DNA of 30,293 nucleotides from Chryseosolibacter sp964393795 (GCA_964393795.1 CAYMWA010000026.1:1-30293); one strand, 5' to 3'. Shown: positions 22,829 through 30,293, counted from the first letter of the stretch. The notes: generated from the letters alone by a model not told the origin. Translations and numbers: made by a program.

Positions 22829-23973
22829 CGTTCCAGTCCGCGTAGCTCCGCCAGTCCGCGCAACCTTCCGATGGCGGAATAGCCCGGATAGGTTTTCTTG
22901 TTCAGATCATCGAGCATCTGATGTCCGTGGTCCGGACGCATCGGAAGCGAGACCTTCCGGCGCTGCATTAACAAGACAACTTCTTTCACGACTGCAGCCA
23001 TATCTGTATCGCCGTCAAGGTGATCGGCCTCATAGAAATTCCCTGTGGCATCTCGTCGCGTATTGCGCAGGTGTAGAAAGTGGATGTGGTCGCCCAGGCG
23101 GCGCACCATGCCGGGCAAGTCGTTATCCTGACGTACACCGTAGGAGCCAGTACAGAAACACAGTCCATTCGCTGGCGACGGCGCGGCATCAATGAGTGCG
23201 CGGGCATCCGCCTCCGTGCTGACAATGCGGGGTAATCCAAGAATAGGGTACGGCGGATCATCGGGATGGATGGCCAGTTTCAGGCCTGCTTCGGCGGCTA
23301 CAGGTACCACTTCCCTGAGGAAATGATACAAGTGCTGTCTTAATTTCTCCGCGTCGATGTGGTCGTATTCTTCAAGCGCCGCAAGTACCTCTTCTTCGGT
23401 GAACGATTCGTCACTGCCCGGCAAGCCCAGTAGACAATTGTGGTATAAGCGCTCGCGTTCAAGCGTAGTCATCGCGTCGAATCGGATCCGCGCGTTACTG
23501 ATTTGCTCGGGAGAATAGTCCTTTTCCGCCCCTGGTCGTTTGAGCATGAAAAGGTCGAACGCAACAAAGGCGTCCTTTTCGAAATACAACCCTTTGCTGC
23601 CATCGGGCATCTCATAGGCAACGTCAGTGCGCATCCAGTCGAGCACGGGCATGAAGTTGTAGGTCACGACCTTCAGCCCGCATTCGGCCACATTGCGAAG
23701 ACTCTCTTTGTAGTTGTCGATGTACTGCCGGAAGTTCCCGGTTTGTCGTTTGATATCGTCATGCACCGGAAGACTCTCAATGACCGTCCACGACAGACCT
23801 GCGGCTTCAGCCAACGCCACACGTTTGCGAATTTCGTCGACTGTCCATACATCACCCACCGGCACGTGGTGCAGTGCGGTCACGATACCCGTGCATCCCG
23901 CCTGCCGGATATCCGAAAGGCTTACAGGATCATTCGGTCCATACCAGCGCATGGTCTGCTGCATTGAATACAT
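22804..23973 (-). CDS. uxuA: Mannonate dehydratase
   Basis: 389 aa, usual UxuA length. It dehydrates D-mannonate to 2-keto-3-deoxy-D-gluconate in glucuronate/hexuronate catabolism, using a divalent metal in a TIM barrel. The start MRWYGPNDPVSLSDIRQAG aligns with UxuA, as do TALHHVPVGDVW, SLPVHDDIK, LAIHPDDPPYPILGLPR, HIHFLHLRN and MRPDHGHQMLDD. The His, Asp and Cys of these segments are the expected metal-site and catalytic positions. ATG at 23973 or, equally well, 23964 could be used. The final residues derive from a CACTCAC heptamer array and are probably dispensable. UxuB and KDG kinase genes are not in the window, so the gene stands alone here. Confidence 0.95.
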   Translation of the reverse strand: MYSMQQTMRWYGPNDPVSLSDIRQAGCTGIVTALHHVPVGDVWTVDEIRKRVALAEAAGLSWTVIESLPVHDDIKRQTGNFRQYIDNYKESLRNVAECGLKVVTYNFMPVLDWMRTDVAYEMPDGSKGLYFEKDAFVAFDLFMLKRPGAEKDYSPEQISNARIRFDAMTTLERERLYHNCLLGLPGSDESFTEEEVLAALEEYDHIDAEKLRQHLYHFLREVVPVAAEAGLKLAIHPDDPPYPILGLPRIVSTEADARALIDAAPSPANGLCFCTGSYGVRQDNDLPGMVRRLGDHIHFLHLRNTRRDATGNFYEADHLDGDTDMAAVVKEVVLLMQRRKVSLPMRPDHGHQMLDDLNKKTYPGYSAIGRLRGLAELRGLERGVMSGEW

Positions 23974-24029
23974 AAGGTCGCGGATTTAACTGAAAGAACG
24001 GAGACAACAAACTTCCCAAACTTCTTCCA

Positions 24030-24130
24030 CCTTTCCAACCCTTTTAAACCCTTTCATCCCCCTCAACCTCTCAAACCTTTCACACCTTTCAATCCTTTCA
24101 CACCTTTCAACCTCTCAACCTCTCAACCCC
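24030..24130. repeat. C/T-only tract of imperfect 8-9-base repeats
   Basis: About 100 bases of almost pure C, T and A on the plus strand, made of CCTTTCACA-, CCTTTCAAT- and CCTCTCAA-like units with drifting period 8-9. It ends exactly at the ECF sigma stop codon, so on that gene's transcript it would be a G/A-rich 3' tail. It is also the gap upstream of uxuA. There is no inverted partner, so it is not a simple hairpin. Confidence 0.75.
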
Positions 24131-24787
24131 TCACCCCCCACCAATAGCCCTCATCACACGCTCCACCATGCCATCGCAGTACCGGAGGTTAAACTCGTAG
24201 ATCTCTTCTACCGAATACATCTTCTCTATCTCCGTGCGAAGGAGTTTCCTGGCGCGATTCAAGCGCACTTTCACGTTGCTCTCCGAAAGGGTGAGCGCCT
24301 CCTGCGTTTCAGCCACACTGAGGCCGTTGAGTTCGCGCAGGGTAAACACAATGCGGTAATCTTCGGGAATATGGTTCAGTGCCTGCTCCAGGACGTTGCC
24401 AAGTTCTTTGTTGATCATCATCTTTTCAGTGTTTAGCGCTTCGTGAAAGATCGGCTTCTGGTTCTCGGGCGCTCCGGCCATCACCGTTTCCTTTACATAC
24501 TGCAGGCGATGTTTCTTTTGATAGCAGTTGTTGAGCATGATACGGGTAAGCCACGTCTTGAAGGACGAACGGCCACCGAAACCCGGGAGGTTGAAAAACG
24601 CCTTGACAAAAGTTTCCTGCATGAGATCTTCCGTGTCGGCGTGACTAAATTGGTAGGTGCGGCCAATGCGATAGAGATAGGGATTGTAACGGCGGACCAC
24701 CACTTCAAACAGCGCGCGCTCGCCGGCGCGAATCTTGTCGATGATTTCACTATCGGGATATTGTCCATCGTTTTTCATTGCTAACAT
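24131..24787 (-). CDS. ECF-type RNA polymerase sigma factor
   Basis: 218 aa. Region 2 is clear (FEVVVRRYNPYLYRIGRTYQ, then ADTEDLMQETFVKAFFNL, about 27-70). So is region 4 (YRIVFTLRELNGLSVAETQE then ALTLSESNVKVRLNRARKLL, about 145-185). A C-terminal tail (YEFNLRYCDGMVERVMRAI) extends past the helix-turn-helix, as in several ECF groups. ATG 24787 directly follows the TAA of the DUF2231 gene (TAAATG); an ATG at 24778 is also possible. The gene is the last of three with two small membrane proteins. No anti-sigma factor of a known zinc-binding or FecR type is present, so either membrane protein might modulate it. That is only an inference from the operon. Confidence 0.9.
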   Translation of the reverse strand: MLAMKNDGQYPDSEIIDKIRAGERALFEVVVRRYNPYLYRIGRTYQFSHADTEDLMQETFVKAFFNLPGFGGRSSFKTWLTRIMLNNCYQKKHRLQYVKETVMAGAPENQKPIFHEALNTEKMMINKELGNVLEQALNHIPEDYRIVFTLRELNGLSVAETQEALTLSESNVKVRLNRARKLLRTEIEKMYSVEEIYEFNLRYCDGMVERVMRAIGGG

Positions 24788-25225
24788 TTAATGTTGATTC
24801 TCCAAAGCGACCTTGTGTTTCAAGATCAGGCTGCCGCCCAGGTAGTTGCCTCCGATCATGAAGATAACCAAACAAGTCTTGACGATCAGCATTCCGACTC
24901 CGTCGTCCGGGAGATCGGGAAAGACTTTGAATGAGCGGAAAGCCAGCACGCTGTATGCCACTACTACAGTGGTGTTGATGCCGCCGTGCACGAGTGCTTT
25001 CTTCAGGGCAAGCTTGTCTTCAAGCAATCCAGTCAGATCAAACGTGCCGGTGATGATGGCCAGGACACCGAACGCTGCTCCGCCCACCATCGCAAAAAAG
25101 GAGGCGTCCTGAAACGAGGGGTTGCCTGTATACAAGGCAAGGCCGGCACAGACCACGTCCATTGGGAAAAGTGCTGAAGGAAAATGGATCAGCATGATGT
25201 GAATCGGATGTCCAAGTATCTTCAT
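24788..25225 (-). CDS. DUF2231-type small membrane protein
   Basis: 145 aa. It begins MKILGHPIHIMLIHFPSALF, where the HP-x-H-x4-H-FP pattern (His6, His9, His14) is the DUF2231 hallmark and could bind haem or metal. Four membrane segments are visible at about 10-32, 42-66, 78-98 and 108-132. The biochemical function of the family is unknown; members often sit near redox or metal genes. It begins two bases after the stop of the 114-aa membrane gene and its own stop touches the sigma ATG, so the three genes form one operon. Confidence 0.85.
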   Translation of the reverse strand: MKILGHPIHIMLIHFPSALFPMDVVCAGLALYTGNPSFQDASFFAMVGGAAFGVLAIITGTFDLTGLLEDKLALKKALVHGGINTTVVVAYSVLAFRSFKVFPDLPDDGVGMLIVKTCLVIFMIGGNYLGGSLILKHKVALENQH

Positions 25226-25227
25226 GG

Positions 25228-25572
25228 CTAGGCGAATGCGTATATCAGCAGTGCAACAAATCCCGCAACGGCGAGAAGGGCGTGCAAAAAGGCAACGGAA
25301 TAAGGGCTCATCTTCTGTTGCAGATCGCGGAAGAACATGTAAAAACCACCGAGGGCCGCAATCACCAACAGGATAAGCGCCGCCTTGGGATATCCTTCAG
25401 GATCTTCAACCGCCAACACGACCAATAATCCAAGACCGATGGCCGCTGCGATGCCGTGGGAATAAATGACTCCTTTTGAAACATCTTTTTTGGTCAGCCA
25501 CTTGATGAGAATGCTCAATCCGAGCACTGCAGCAATCGCAAATAAAACAATGGAAGCGTAAGTCAGGTTCAT
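25228..25572 (-). CDS. Four-helix membrane protein, unknown
   Basis: 114 aa, not recognised as a named family. Nearly the whole protein is hydrophobic, with four segments at about 3-23, 38-56, 62-81 and 92-113. The loops are short and carry Lys/Asp (WLTKKDVSKG) and a RDLQQKMSP turn. His39 and His97 lie at or near membrane segments. ATG 25572 is the first in frame. It leads a tight three-gene operon with the DUF2231 protein and an ECF sigma factor. The role is unknown; a sensing or redox-linked membrane partner for DUF2231 is a guess from co-transcription. Confidence 0.75.
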   Translation of the reverse strand: MNLTYASIVLFAIAAVLGLSILIKWLTKKDVSKGVIYSHGIAAAIGLGLLVVLAVEDPEGYPKAALILLVIAALGGFYMFFRDLQQKMSPYSVAFLHALLAVAGFVALLIYAFA

Positions 25573-25643
25573 GATAAAAAACAGTTAGGTTGATTCATGA
25601 ACCATTAGAGTAACCGAAGATACAAAAGGTTACAAGGGGGCTG

Positions 25644-25706
25644 TTGGCTATTGGCCTTTGGCTATTGGCTTCAGCCAACCGCCAACCGCCAAAAGCTAAC
25701 TGCCAA
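25644..25706. repeat. Facing heptamer arrays, TTGGCTA against CCGCCAA
   Basis: Nine consecutive 7-base units: TTGGCTA, TTGGCCT, TTGGCTA, TTGGCTT, then CAGCCAA, CCGCCAA, CCGCCAA, AAGCTAA, CTGCCAA. The TTGGC parts of the first four are complementary to the GCCAA parts of the last five and in register, so the array folds with pairing every 7 bases. It ends 2 bases beyond the stop of the gluconate dehydrogenase subunit 3-like gene, at the 3' end of that operon, and probably acts as a terminator or transcript-end structure. Confidence 0.85.
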
Positions 25707-25708
25707 CA

Positions 25709-26293
25709 TCATGTCGCCCAGGTCTTGCCATTTCCGGCTTCCGCCAGCGGCACGCAGCCATGGTAGGCGCCGGGGACGGGGTCGTACTGGAGCACCTGTG
25801 TAGCGCCGGGTTCGGAAGTGAAGAATCCCAGCAGGGTTAACTCCTTCATCATCAGGATGAAAGGTCTCTTCGGGGCAGGGCGCGTCGTTTTCTCCGCTTC
25901 GATGGCTGCATTGTGCATTTCCGTGACAAACGTCGCCTGGTCTTCATCACCGAGGTCGACAAAATCTTCGCTGTACTTTTCCCTGGCCGCACTGTTGAAA
26001 GCGGTAAGCCCGTCCGTAAACCACTTCTGGTCTTCCGGGGAGTATACTTCTTTCACCATCTGGTCGATGAAAGCCGGCACACCCACGTCGATCGCGCCAG
26101 GCGTATCTGTTCGGGGGATGATGATCTCCGAGATCACCGAAATAACCGAGGCCTGATCTTCACTCAGGAAGACAGGCTTCCAGTCGATGGCCGGCCGAGC
26201 CTTGCAGCCTTTCAAAATGCCCATAATCGCCGGGGCGGAGACGGCGCCTCCCATTAACAGGGCGGTGCGTTTGAGGGCTTCTCTTCTATCCAT
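25709..26293 (-). CDS. Gluconate 2-dehydrogenase subunit 3 family protein, Tat-exported
   Basis: 194 aa. This family is the small partner of membrane-associated FAD sugar and sugar-acid dehydrogenases. It carries a Tat signal that exports the signal-less catalytic subunit in complex. The start MDRREALKRTALLMGGAVSA has the twin Arg at 3-4 followed by a hydrophobic stretch. Cys30 in ILKGC is a weak lipoprotein-type site. The mature part has the family segment VISEIIIPRTDTPGAIDVGV (about 53-72) and the Pro-rich end DPVPGAYHGCVPL. It lies 14 bases downstream of the GMC gene and is certainly co-transcribed with it. Confidence 0.88.
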   Translation of the reverse strand: MDRREALKRTALLMGGAVSAPAIMGILKGCKARPAIDWKPVFLSEDQASVISVISEIIIPRTDTPGAIDVGVPAFIDQMVKEVYSPEDQKWFTDGLTAFNSAAREKYSEDFVDLGDEDQATFVTEMHNAAIEAEKTTRPAPKRPFILMMKELTLLGFFTSEPGATQVLQYDPVPGAYHGCVPLAEAGNGKTWAT

Positions 26294-26307
26294 GATATGA
26301 TGTAGTC

Positions 26308-28017
26308 TTAGATATTTTGCTTTTTCAATTCTTCAACGGCGTGATTGGCAGCCCTTGCGGTGAAGGCCATATATCCCAATGACGGATTGTGGCATGCTGC
26401 CGATGTCATAAACGATCCGTCTGTAACATACACGTTCTTACAAGCGTGAACCTGATTGTACTTGTTCAGCACGGAAGTTTTCGGATCTTTACCCATGCGG
26501 GCGGTGCCCATCTCATGTATACCGAGGCCCACCCCGATCTTCTGATCAAACGTGGCCACGTTCTTGAAGCCAGCCGCATCCAACATTTCTGCGGCGTCGT
26601 TCGCCATATCCTTCCGCATCTTGTATTCATTATCCCGCAGGATCGCATCAAACGCCAGCGTCGGCAGACCATGTTTGTCTTTGACCTCCTTGTTGATCTT
26701 CACGTAGTTTTCGTGGTACGGGAGAATCTCGCCAAAGCCACCAATTCCCATCGTCCAGCCACCGGGTGTCGTGACTTCTTCCTTGAGTTGCTTGCCAAGG
26801 CTGAGTTCCTTCACCATACCCGACCAGCCCTGGCGACTGGCACCTCCCTGATAGCCAAAACCGCGAATGTAGTCGCGATCATTTTTTCCGATGTTGCGAT
26901 AACGCGGAATGTATATTCCATTGGCCCTTCTTCCGGAATAGTACATGTCTTCATAGCCTTCCACCTGCGCCGAAGCGCCCACACTTAAATGGTGGTCCAT
27001 AATGTTGTGACCAAGCTCACCACTGTCATTTCCGAACCCGTTGGGGAAGCGATCGGAGATCGAGTTCAACATGATGAATGTCGATCCGAACGTTGACGCG
27101 CAAAGGAAGATAACCTTTGCATAAAACTCCTCCTGTGCACCCGTTTCGGCATCGAGGATCTTCACGCCCGTCGCCTTGCCTTTTTGTGCATCGTAGATCA
27201 GTTCGTACACCACTGAATTGGGGCGGAGGGTCATGTTACCGGTGCGCATGGCAGCGGGAAGGGTCGATGCCACACTGCTGAAGTAAGCACCGTACGGACA
27301 TCCGCGGGAACACAAATTCCGGAACTGGCAGGAGCCACGTTGCGGACTGTCGTTATGGGATAGCGGGCCCGTGATATGGGCGGTCCGGCCAATCGTCACC
27401 GCGCGGCCGAATTTGCCTTTCGTTGACTCTTTGAAATGCTTTTCTACGCAGTTCATTTCCATCGGCGGAAGAAACTGCCCGTCGGGAAGTTGCGGAAGCC
27501 CCTCCGCCTGTCCACTCACCCCGATATAACGCTCCACATAGTCGTACCACGGTGCGATATCTTTATAGCGCACGGGCCAATCGATCGCAATCCCGTCGCG
27601 CACGTTCGCTTCAAAATCCATATCACTGAGACGATAGCTCTGACGACCCCATGTAATCGATCGACCGCCGACGTGATAGCCGCGCATCCAATCAAAGCGA
27701 TTGATTTCTGTATACGGATGTTCAAGGTCATTGACGAACCAGTGCCTGATCGAAGGACGAACGGTGTAACCTGTCCGAGCCTGCTTCGGCTGTTCTTTGA
27801 GTATCTGTTGCGTGGGACGGTCAGCGTTCTCGAATTCCCATGGATCTTTCGTAGCGGTGGGATAATCTGGGTGCGTCACCATCCGGCCGCGCTCGAGGAC
27901 GAGCGTCTTCAATCCTTTCTCGGTGAGTTCCTTGGCGGCCCAGCCACCGCTGATGCCCGTGCCGACGACGATCGCGTCGTAGCTGTTCTTCTTGACGGCT
28001 TCTGTGTTGAGGTTCAT
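26308..28017 (-). CDS. GMC-family FAD dehydrogenase with 3Fe-4S-type Cys motif
   Basis: 569 aa. GMC enzymes oxidise alcohols or sugars with FAD. The Rossmann motif is AIVVGTGISGGWAAKEL (15-31). The C-terminal catalytic pair is His501 (GIHEMGTARMG) and His543 (ACHNPSLGYM). Cys230, Cys236 and Cys240 (GSCQFRNLCSRGCPYGA) have the C-x5-C-x3-C spacing known for the 3Fe-4S ligands in the FAD-dependent glucose dehydrogenase alpha subunit of Burkholderia cepacia. That points to a dehydrogenase passing electrons to a cytochrome rather than an oxidase. There is no signal peptide; export is presumably through the Tat-bearing subunit encoded 14 bases downstream. No cytochrome gene is adjacent. The sugar substrate is not predictable. 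Confidence 0.92.
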   Translation of the reverse strand: MNLNTEAVKKNSYDAIVVGTGISGGWAAKELTEKGLKTLVLERGRMVTHPDYPTATKDPWEFENADRPTQQILKEQPKQARTGYTVRPSIRHWFVNDLEHPYTEINRFDWMRGYHVGGRSITWGRQSYRLSDMDFEANVRDGIAIDWPVRYKDIAPWYDYVERYIGVSGQAEGLPQLPDGQFLPPMEMNCVEKHFKESTKGKFGRAVTIGRTAHITGPLSHNDSPQRGSCQFRNLCSRGCPYGAYFSSVASTLPAAMRTGNMTLRPNSVVYELIYDAQKGKATGVKILDAETGAQEEFYAKVIFLCASTFGSTFIMLNSISDRFPNGFGNDSGELGHNIMDHHLSVGASAQVEGYEDMYYSGRRANGIYIPRYRNIGKNDRDYIRGFGYQGGASRQGWSGMVKELSLGKQLKEEVTTPGGWTMGIGGFGEILPYHENYVKINKEVKDKHGLPTLAFDAILRDNEYKMRKDMANDAAEMLDAAGFKNVATFDQKIGVGLGIHEMGTARMGKDPKTSVLNKYNQVHACKNVYVTDGSFMTSAACHNPSLGYMAFTARAANHAVEELKKQNI

Positions 28018-28102
28018 TGAGGTTTAGTTTGCCTCAATATTAGAAAATTTCGGGAGAACTGAAAGCTGGATTTTCCACAGGCGGACGAACGAATGACTTT
28101 TC

Positions 28103-29977
28103 CTAACCCATTAATTCCGCCAACTCCATCCACCGGAGCGTCTTTTCGTCAATCGCATCCGCAATGGATTTCATCTCTCTTGCCCAGTCCTCTATCTGCT
28201 TGTGGTCGGATGATCCGGCCGCAAAACGTCCTTCTATTTCGGATTTTTTCTGCTCGAGCGCTTCTATCTCCGCTTGCAGCGATTCGAACTCCCGTTTCTC
28301 CTTGTAGGAAATTTTCTTCTTCTCCGGTACCGGATCGGGCGCCGTCACTTTCTCTTGTTTCCGCTCTTTCGTTTGTGCTTGCATCGCAGCCTCCTCGGCC
28401 TCAACGGTGTCGCGATAGTCGGTGTAGTTTCCATTGAATAGTCTGATCCTGCCGTCACCCTCAAAAACAAACAGTTGATCGACAAGGTGGTCCATGAAAT
28501 ATCGATCGTGTGAAACCAGCAAGAGACAGCCCGAAAAGTTTTCCAGGTAGTCTTCCAGCACATTCAGCGTGTCGATATCAAAATCATTGGTAGGCTCATC
28601 GAGAATGAGGAAGTTGGGATTGGTCACCAGAAGTTTGAGCAATTGCAGTCGCTTCTTTTCACCGCCGCTGAGTTTGCTGACGTAATTGTATTGTTTCTCC
28701 GGAGGGAACAGGAAATTGTCAAGAAACTTCGATGCCGAAATCTGCGAGCCGTCTGCAAGCGTAATGAACTCGGCGATGTCCTTCACCTCTTCGATGAGTC
28801 GGTTTTCCGGATTCAGGTTCACCGACTCCTGCGTAAAGTAGCCGAACTTCGTGGTCAGCCCGGCTTCCACTTCTCCGCTGTCTGGCTTCAGGTTGCCGGT
28901 CAAAAGATCGAGAAACGTTGATTTGCCTACCCCGTTTCTTCCCACCACGCCGATACGGTCCTTCTTCTTGAAGACGTGCGAAAAATCATCAACAATAAGC
29001 CGTGGGCCGTAGCTTTTCGAAATGTTTTTCACTTCCAGGACCTTCCCACCCTGCCGGGCTTCTCTAAAATCGAGCTCAAGCTTTTCCTTCTTGAGATTCT
29101 GTGACGCCTTCTTTTCCAGCTCGTAATAGGCATCGATGCGATACTTTGCTTTAGTACCTCTCGCCTTTGGTTGGCGGCGCATCCACTCGAGCTCTTTCTT
29201 CAGCAACTGGCGCGCCTTGTTCACCTCCACCCTGAGCAGCTCTTCCCGCTCGGCCTTTTTCTCCAGGAAGTAGGCATAGTTGCCTTTATAGCGAAATATC
29301 TGGCCCCGGTCGAGTTCGATGATCTCCGTTGCCACCGCATCGAGGAAATACCGGTCGTGCGTGACCATGATCAGGGTAATATTGGGGCTCGCGAGAAAGT
29401 GTTCCAGCCATTCGATGGCGGAAAGGTCAAGGTGGTTGGTCGGCTCGTCCATGATGATGAGATCCGGTTCCAACAGCAATACCTGCGCGAGGAAAATCCG
29501 TTTTTTCTGTCCGCCCGACAACGCGCCAAAGGTCTTGTCGAGTTCCGGCACACCGAGCCGCTCAATCACCTCCTGCACCTTCGCTTCATAGTCCCAGGCG
29601 TGAAGTTCTTCCATCCGCTCAAGCGCCGCCTGCATCCGCTCCGGCGAAACGCCAGGATCACGCAAACAATCCTCATATTCCTTCACCACCAGCGCCACAT
29701 CGTTTGTCTCGCTGAAGAGCAAATCCCGCACGGTGGTCTCGTCGCTTACCGTGGGCGTCTGCGTCAAATAGCCCACTCTGACACCCTCCCGTACACTAAC
29801 TTTACCTGAGTCAGCTTCTATTTCGCCAGTCAGGATCTTCAGGAGCGTCGATTTGCCAACGCCATTGTTACCGACAAAGCCGAACTTTTCACCGCGCGAG
29901 ATGCCCAGTGAAACGTCGCGGAAAAGCCAGCGATCGTCGAAAGTTTTGGATATGGATTCTGCGGAAAGTAGATTCAA
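28103..29977 (-). CDS. ABC-F ATPase, Uup-like
   Basis: 624 aa from the TTG at 29977 (MNLLSAESISKTF). ABC-F proteins are soluble twin-ATPase proteins that act on the ribosome; Uup-type members are also linked to DNA-structure maintenance. Both nucleotide-binding domains are complete, with Walker A GNNGVGKST and GRNGVGKST, signatures LSGGQKKR and LSGGEKKR, and Walker B LIIMDEPTNHLD and FLILDEPTNDFD. A charged linker (about 235-310) and a C-terminal coiled coil (about 545-624, Lys/Glu-rich) fit Uup. There are no membrane segments. An upstream TTG at 29998 is rejected because it lies inside the -7 promoter box. It is a stand-alone gene between the unknown gene at the right edge and the GMC operon. 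Confidence 0.92.
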   Translation of the reverse strand: MNLLSAESISKTFDDRWLFRDVSLGISRGEKFGFVGNNGVGKSTLLKILTGEIEADSGKVSVREGVRVGYLTQTPTVSDETTVRDLLFSETNDVALVVKEYEDCLRDPGVSPERMQAALERMEELHAWDYEAKVQEVIERLGVPELDKTFGALSGGQKKRIFLAQVLLLEPDLIIMDEPTNHLDLSAIEWLEHFLASPNITLIMVTHDRYFLDAVATEIIELDRGQIFRYKGNYAYFLEKKAEREELLRVEVNKARQLLKKELEWMRRQPKARGTKAKYRIDAYYELEKKASQNLKKEKLELDFREARQGGKVLEVKNISKSYGPRLIVDDFSHVFKKKDRIGVVGRNGVGKSTFLDLLTGNLKPDSGEVEAGLTTKFGYFTQESVNLNPENRLIEEVKDIAEFITLADGSQISASKFLDNFLFPPEKQYNYVSKLSGGEKKRLQLLKLLVTNPNFLILDEPTNDFDIDTLNVLEDYLENFSGCLLLVSHDRYFMDHLVDQLFVFEGDGRIRLFNGNYTDYRDTVEAEEAAMQAQTKERKQEKVTAPDPVPEKKKISYKEKREFESLQAEIEALEQKKSEIEGRFAAGSSDHKQIEDWAREMKSIADAIDEKTLRWMELAELMG

Positions 29978-29995
29978 GACCTCAAAATTAAGGCG

Positions 29996-30027
29996 CAAAT
30001 CTACAGTAAAAACCGGAGGGAGTCACA
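29996..30027 (-). promoter_or_regulatory. Promoter of the ABC-F gene (TGTG-N20-TAGATTTG)
   Basis: On the minus strand TAGATTTG (29996-30003) matches TAnnTTTG exactly. TGTG (30024-30027), one mismatch from TTTG, lies 20 bases upstream. Transcription would start near 29989, which leaves the TTG at 29977 as the first usable start. The promoter begins 7 bases beyond the stop of the preceding gene. Confidence 0.6.
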
Positions 30028-30033
30028 GCCGGG

Positions 30034-30293
30034 CTAAAAGTTCAGCACAGCGTCTTTACCTCCTCTTGCTTTTAACGCGGCCAGGTTATTCGATTGAACG
30101 ATGACGGGAATGCGGTTGTCGTACAACAGCTGCTTGATGGTCCTTTCCCAGTCGAAAGCCATAAACCGGAAGGTAACTCTTCCCTCCTCTTGCTGATCTT
30201 TTTCCACAGGACCGTTGTCCAGAGAATAGGTCGAAAGGGTTTTGTAAAGATTTTGGCGGTTGTACAGCAGATATACTTCCCAAAGCTTGATCT
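30034..30293 (-). CDS. C-terminal fragment of an unrecognised protein (cut by window edge)
   Basis: The last 85 codons of a gene that enters from the right edge; there is no start in the window. The frame reads through residues such as IKLWEVYLLYNRQNLYKTLS, later FRFMAFDWERTIKQLLYDNR, and ends KDAVLNF with a TAG at 30034-30036. Composition is that of a real protein: mixed polar and hydrophobic, few Cys, Ser or Arg runs. The two alternative frames are Arg/Ser/Cys-rich and look like shadows. No domain is recognised. It sits 56 bases upstream of the ABC-F gene on the same strand, but a promoter between them suggests separate transcription. Confidence 0.75.
   Translation of the reverse strand, partial: IKLWEVYLLYNRQNLYKTLSTYSLDNGPVEKDQQEEGRVTFRFMAFDWERTIKQLLYDNRIPVIVQSNNLAALKARGGKDAVLNF

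Noticed and set aside
29171..29809. Long plus-strand frame opposite the ABC-F gene (212 codons)
   Set aside because: It is the antisense shadow of a strongly conserved ATPase; composition (His/Leu/Arg-rich) is typical of such shadows.

Overview
The window looks like a chromosomal stretch of a Bacteroidota bacterium, most likely from the Cytophagales side. This is an inference from gene content and from promoter-like sites matching the Bacteroidota consensus (-7 TAnnTTTG, -33 TTTG). I see no phage, plasmid, insertion sequence, CRISPR array, tRNA or rRNA. Almost all the DNA is coding, with tight operons separated by short repeat-rich gaps.

Layout. (1) 1-2,730: an imuA-imuB translesion-synthesis pair on the minus strand. 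Dispersed repeats lie behind it, and a promoter with two matching dyads lies in front. (2) 3,048-4,957: a small Lys/Glu-rich hypothetical protein and a FadI-type thiolase. (3) 4,962-18,138: a glycogen/maltodextrin/trehalose island. On the minus strand are a GT-B glucosyltransferase, a GH57 amylase, GlgX, MalQ and a GH15 enzyme. TreZ and TreY diverge from them. The divergent gap holds a perfect 7-bp dyad. (4) 18,215-23,973: a BrkB/YihY membrane protein, an acyl-CoA desaturase, a SigJ-like sigma factor that stops where a SnoaL domain usually begins, a Rieske oxygenase, a secreted unknown and mannonate dehydratase. (5) 24,131-25,572: a three-gene operon of two small membrane proteins and an ECF sigma factor. 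(6) 25,709-28,017: a GMC dehydrogenase with a 3Fe-4S-type cysteine motif, plus its Tat-exported gluconate 2-dehydrogenase subunit 3-like partner. (7) 28,103-30,293: a Uup-like ABC-F ATPase and the tail of an unrecognised gene that enters from the right edge.

How the genes fit together. The sugar island has the parts to trim and reshape glycogen or maltodextrin (GlgX, MalQ, GH57) and to turn chain ends into trehalose (TreY then TreZ). It also has parts to release glucose (GH15) and possibly to extend glucan (GT). The rest are separate small functions.

The most unusual signal is in the gaps rather than the genes. Six separate intergenic sites carry short tandem arrays, each with its own heptamer but all with a period of exactly 7. 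They sit beside or overlap stop codons, and several face their own reverse complement so that they can fold as hairpins.
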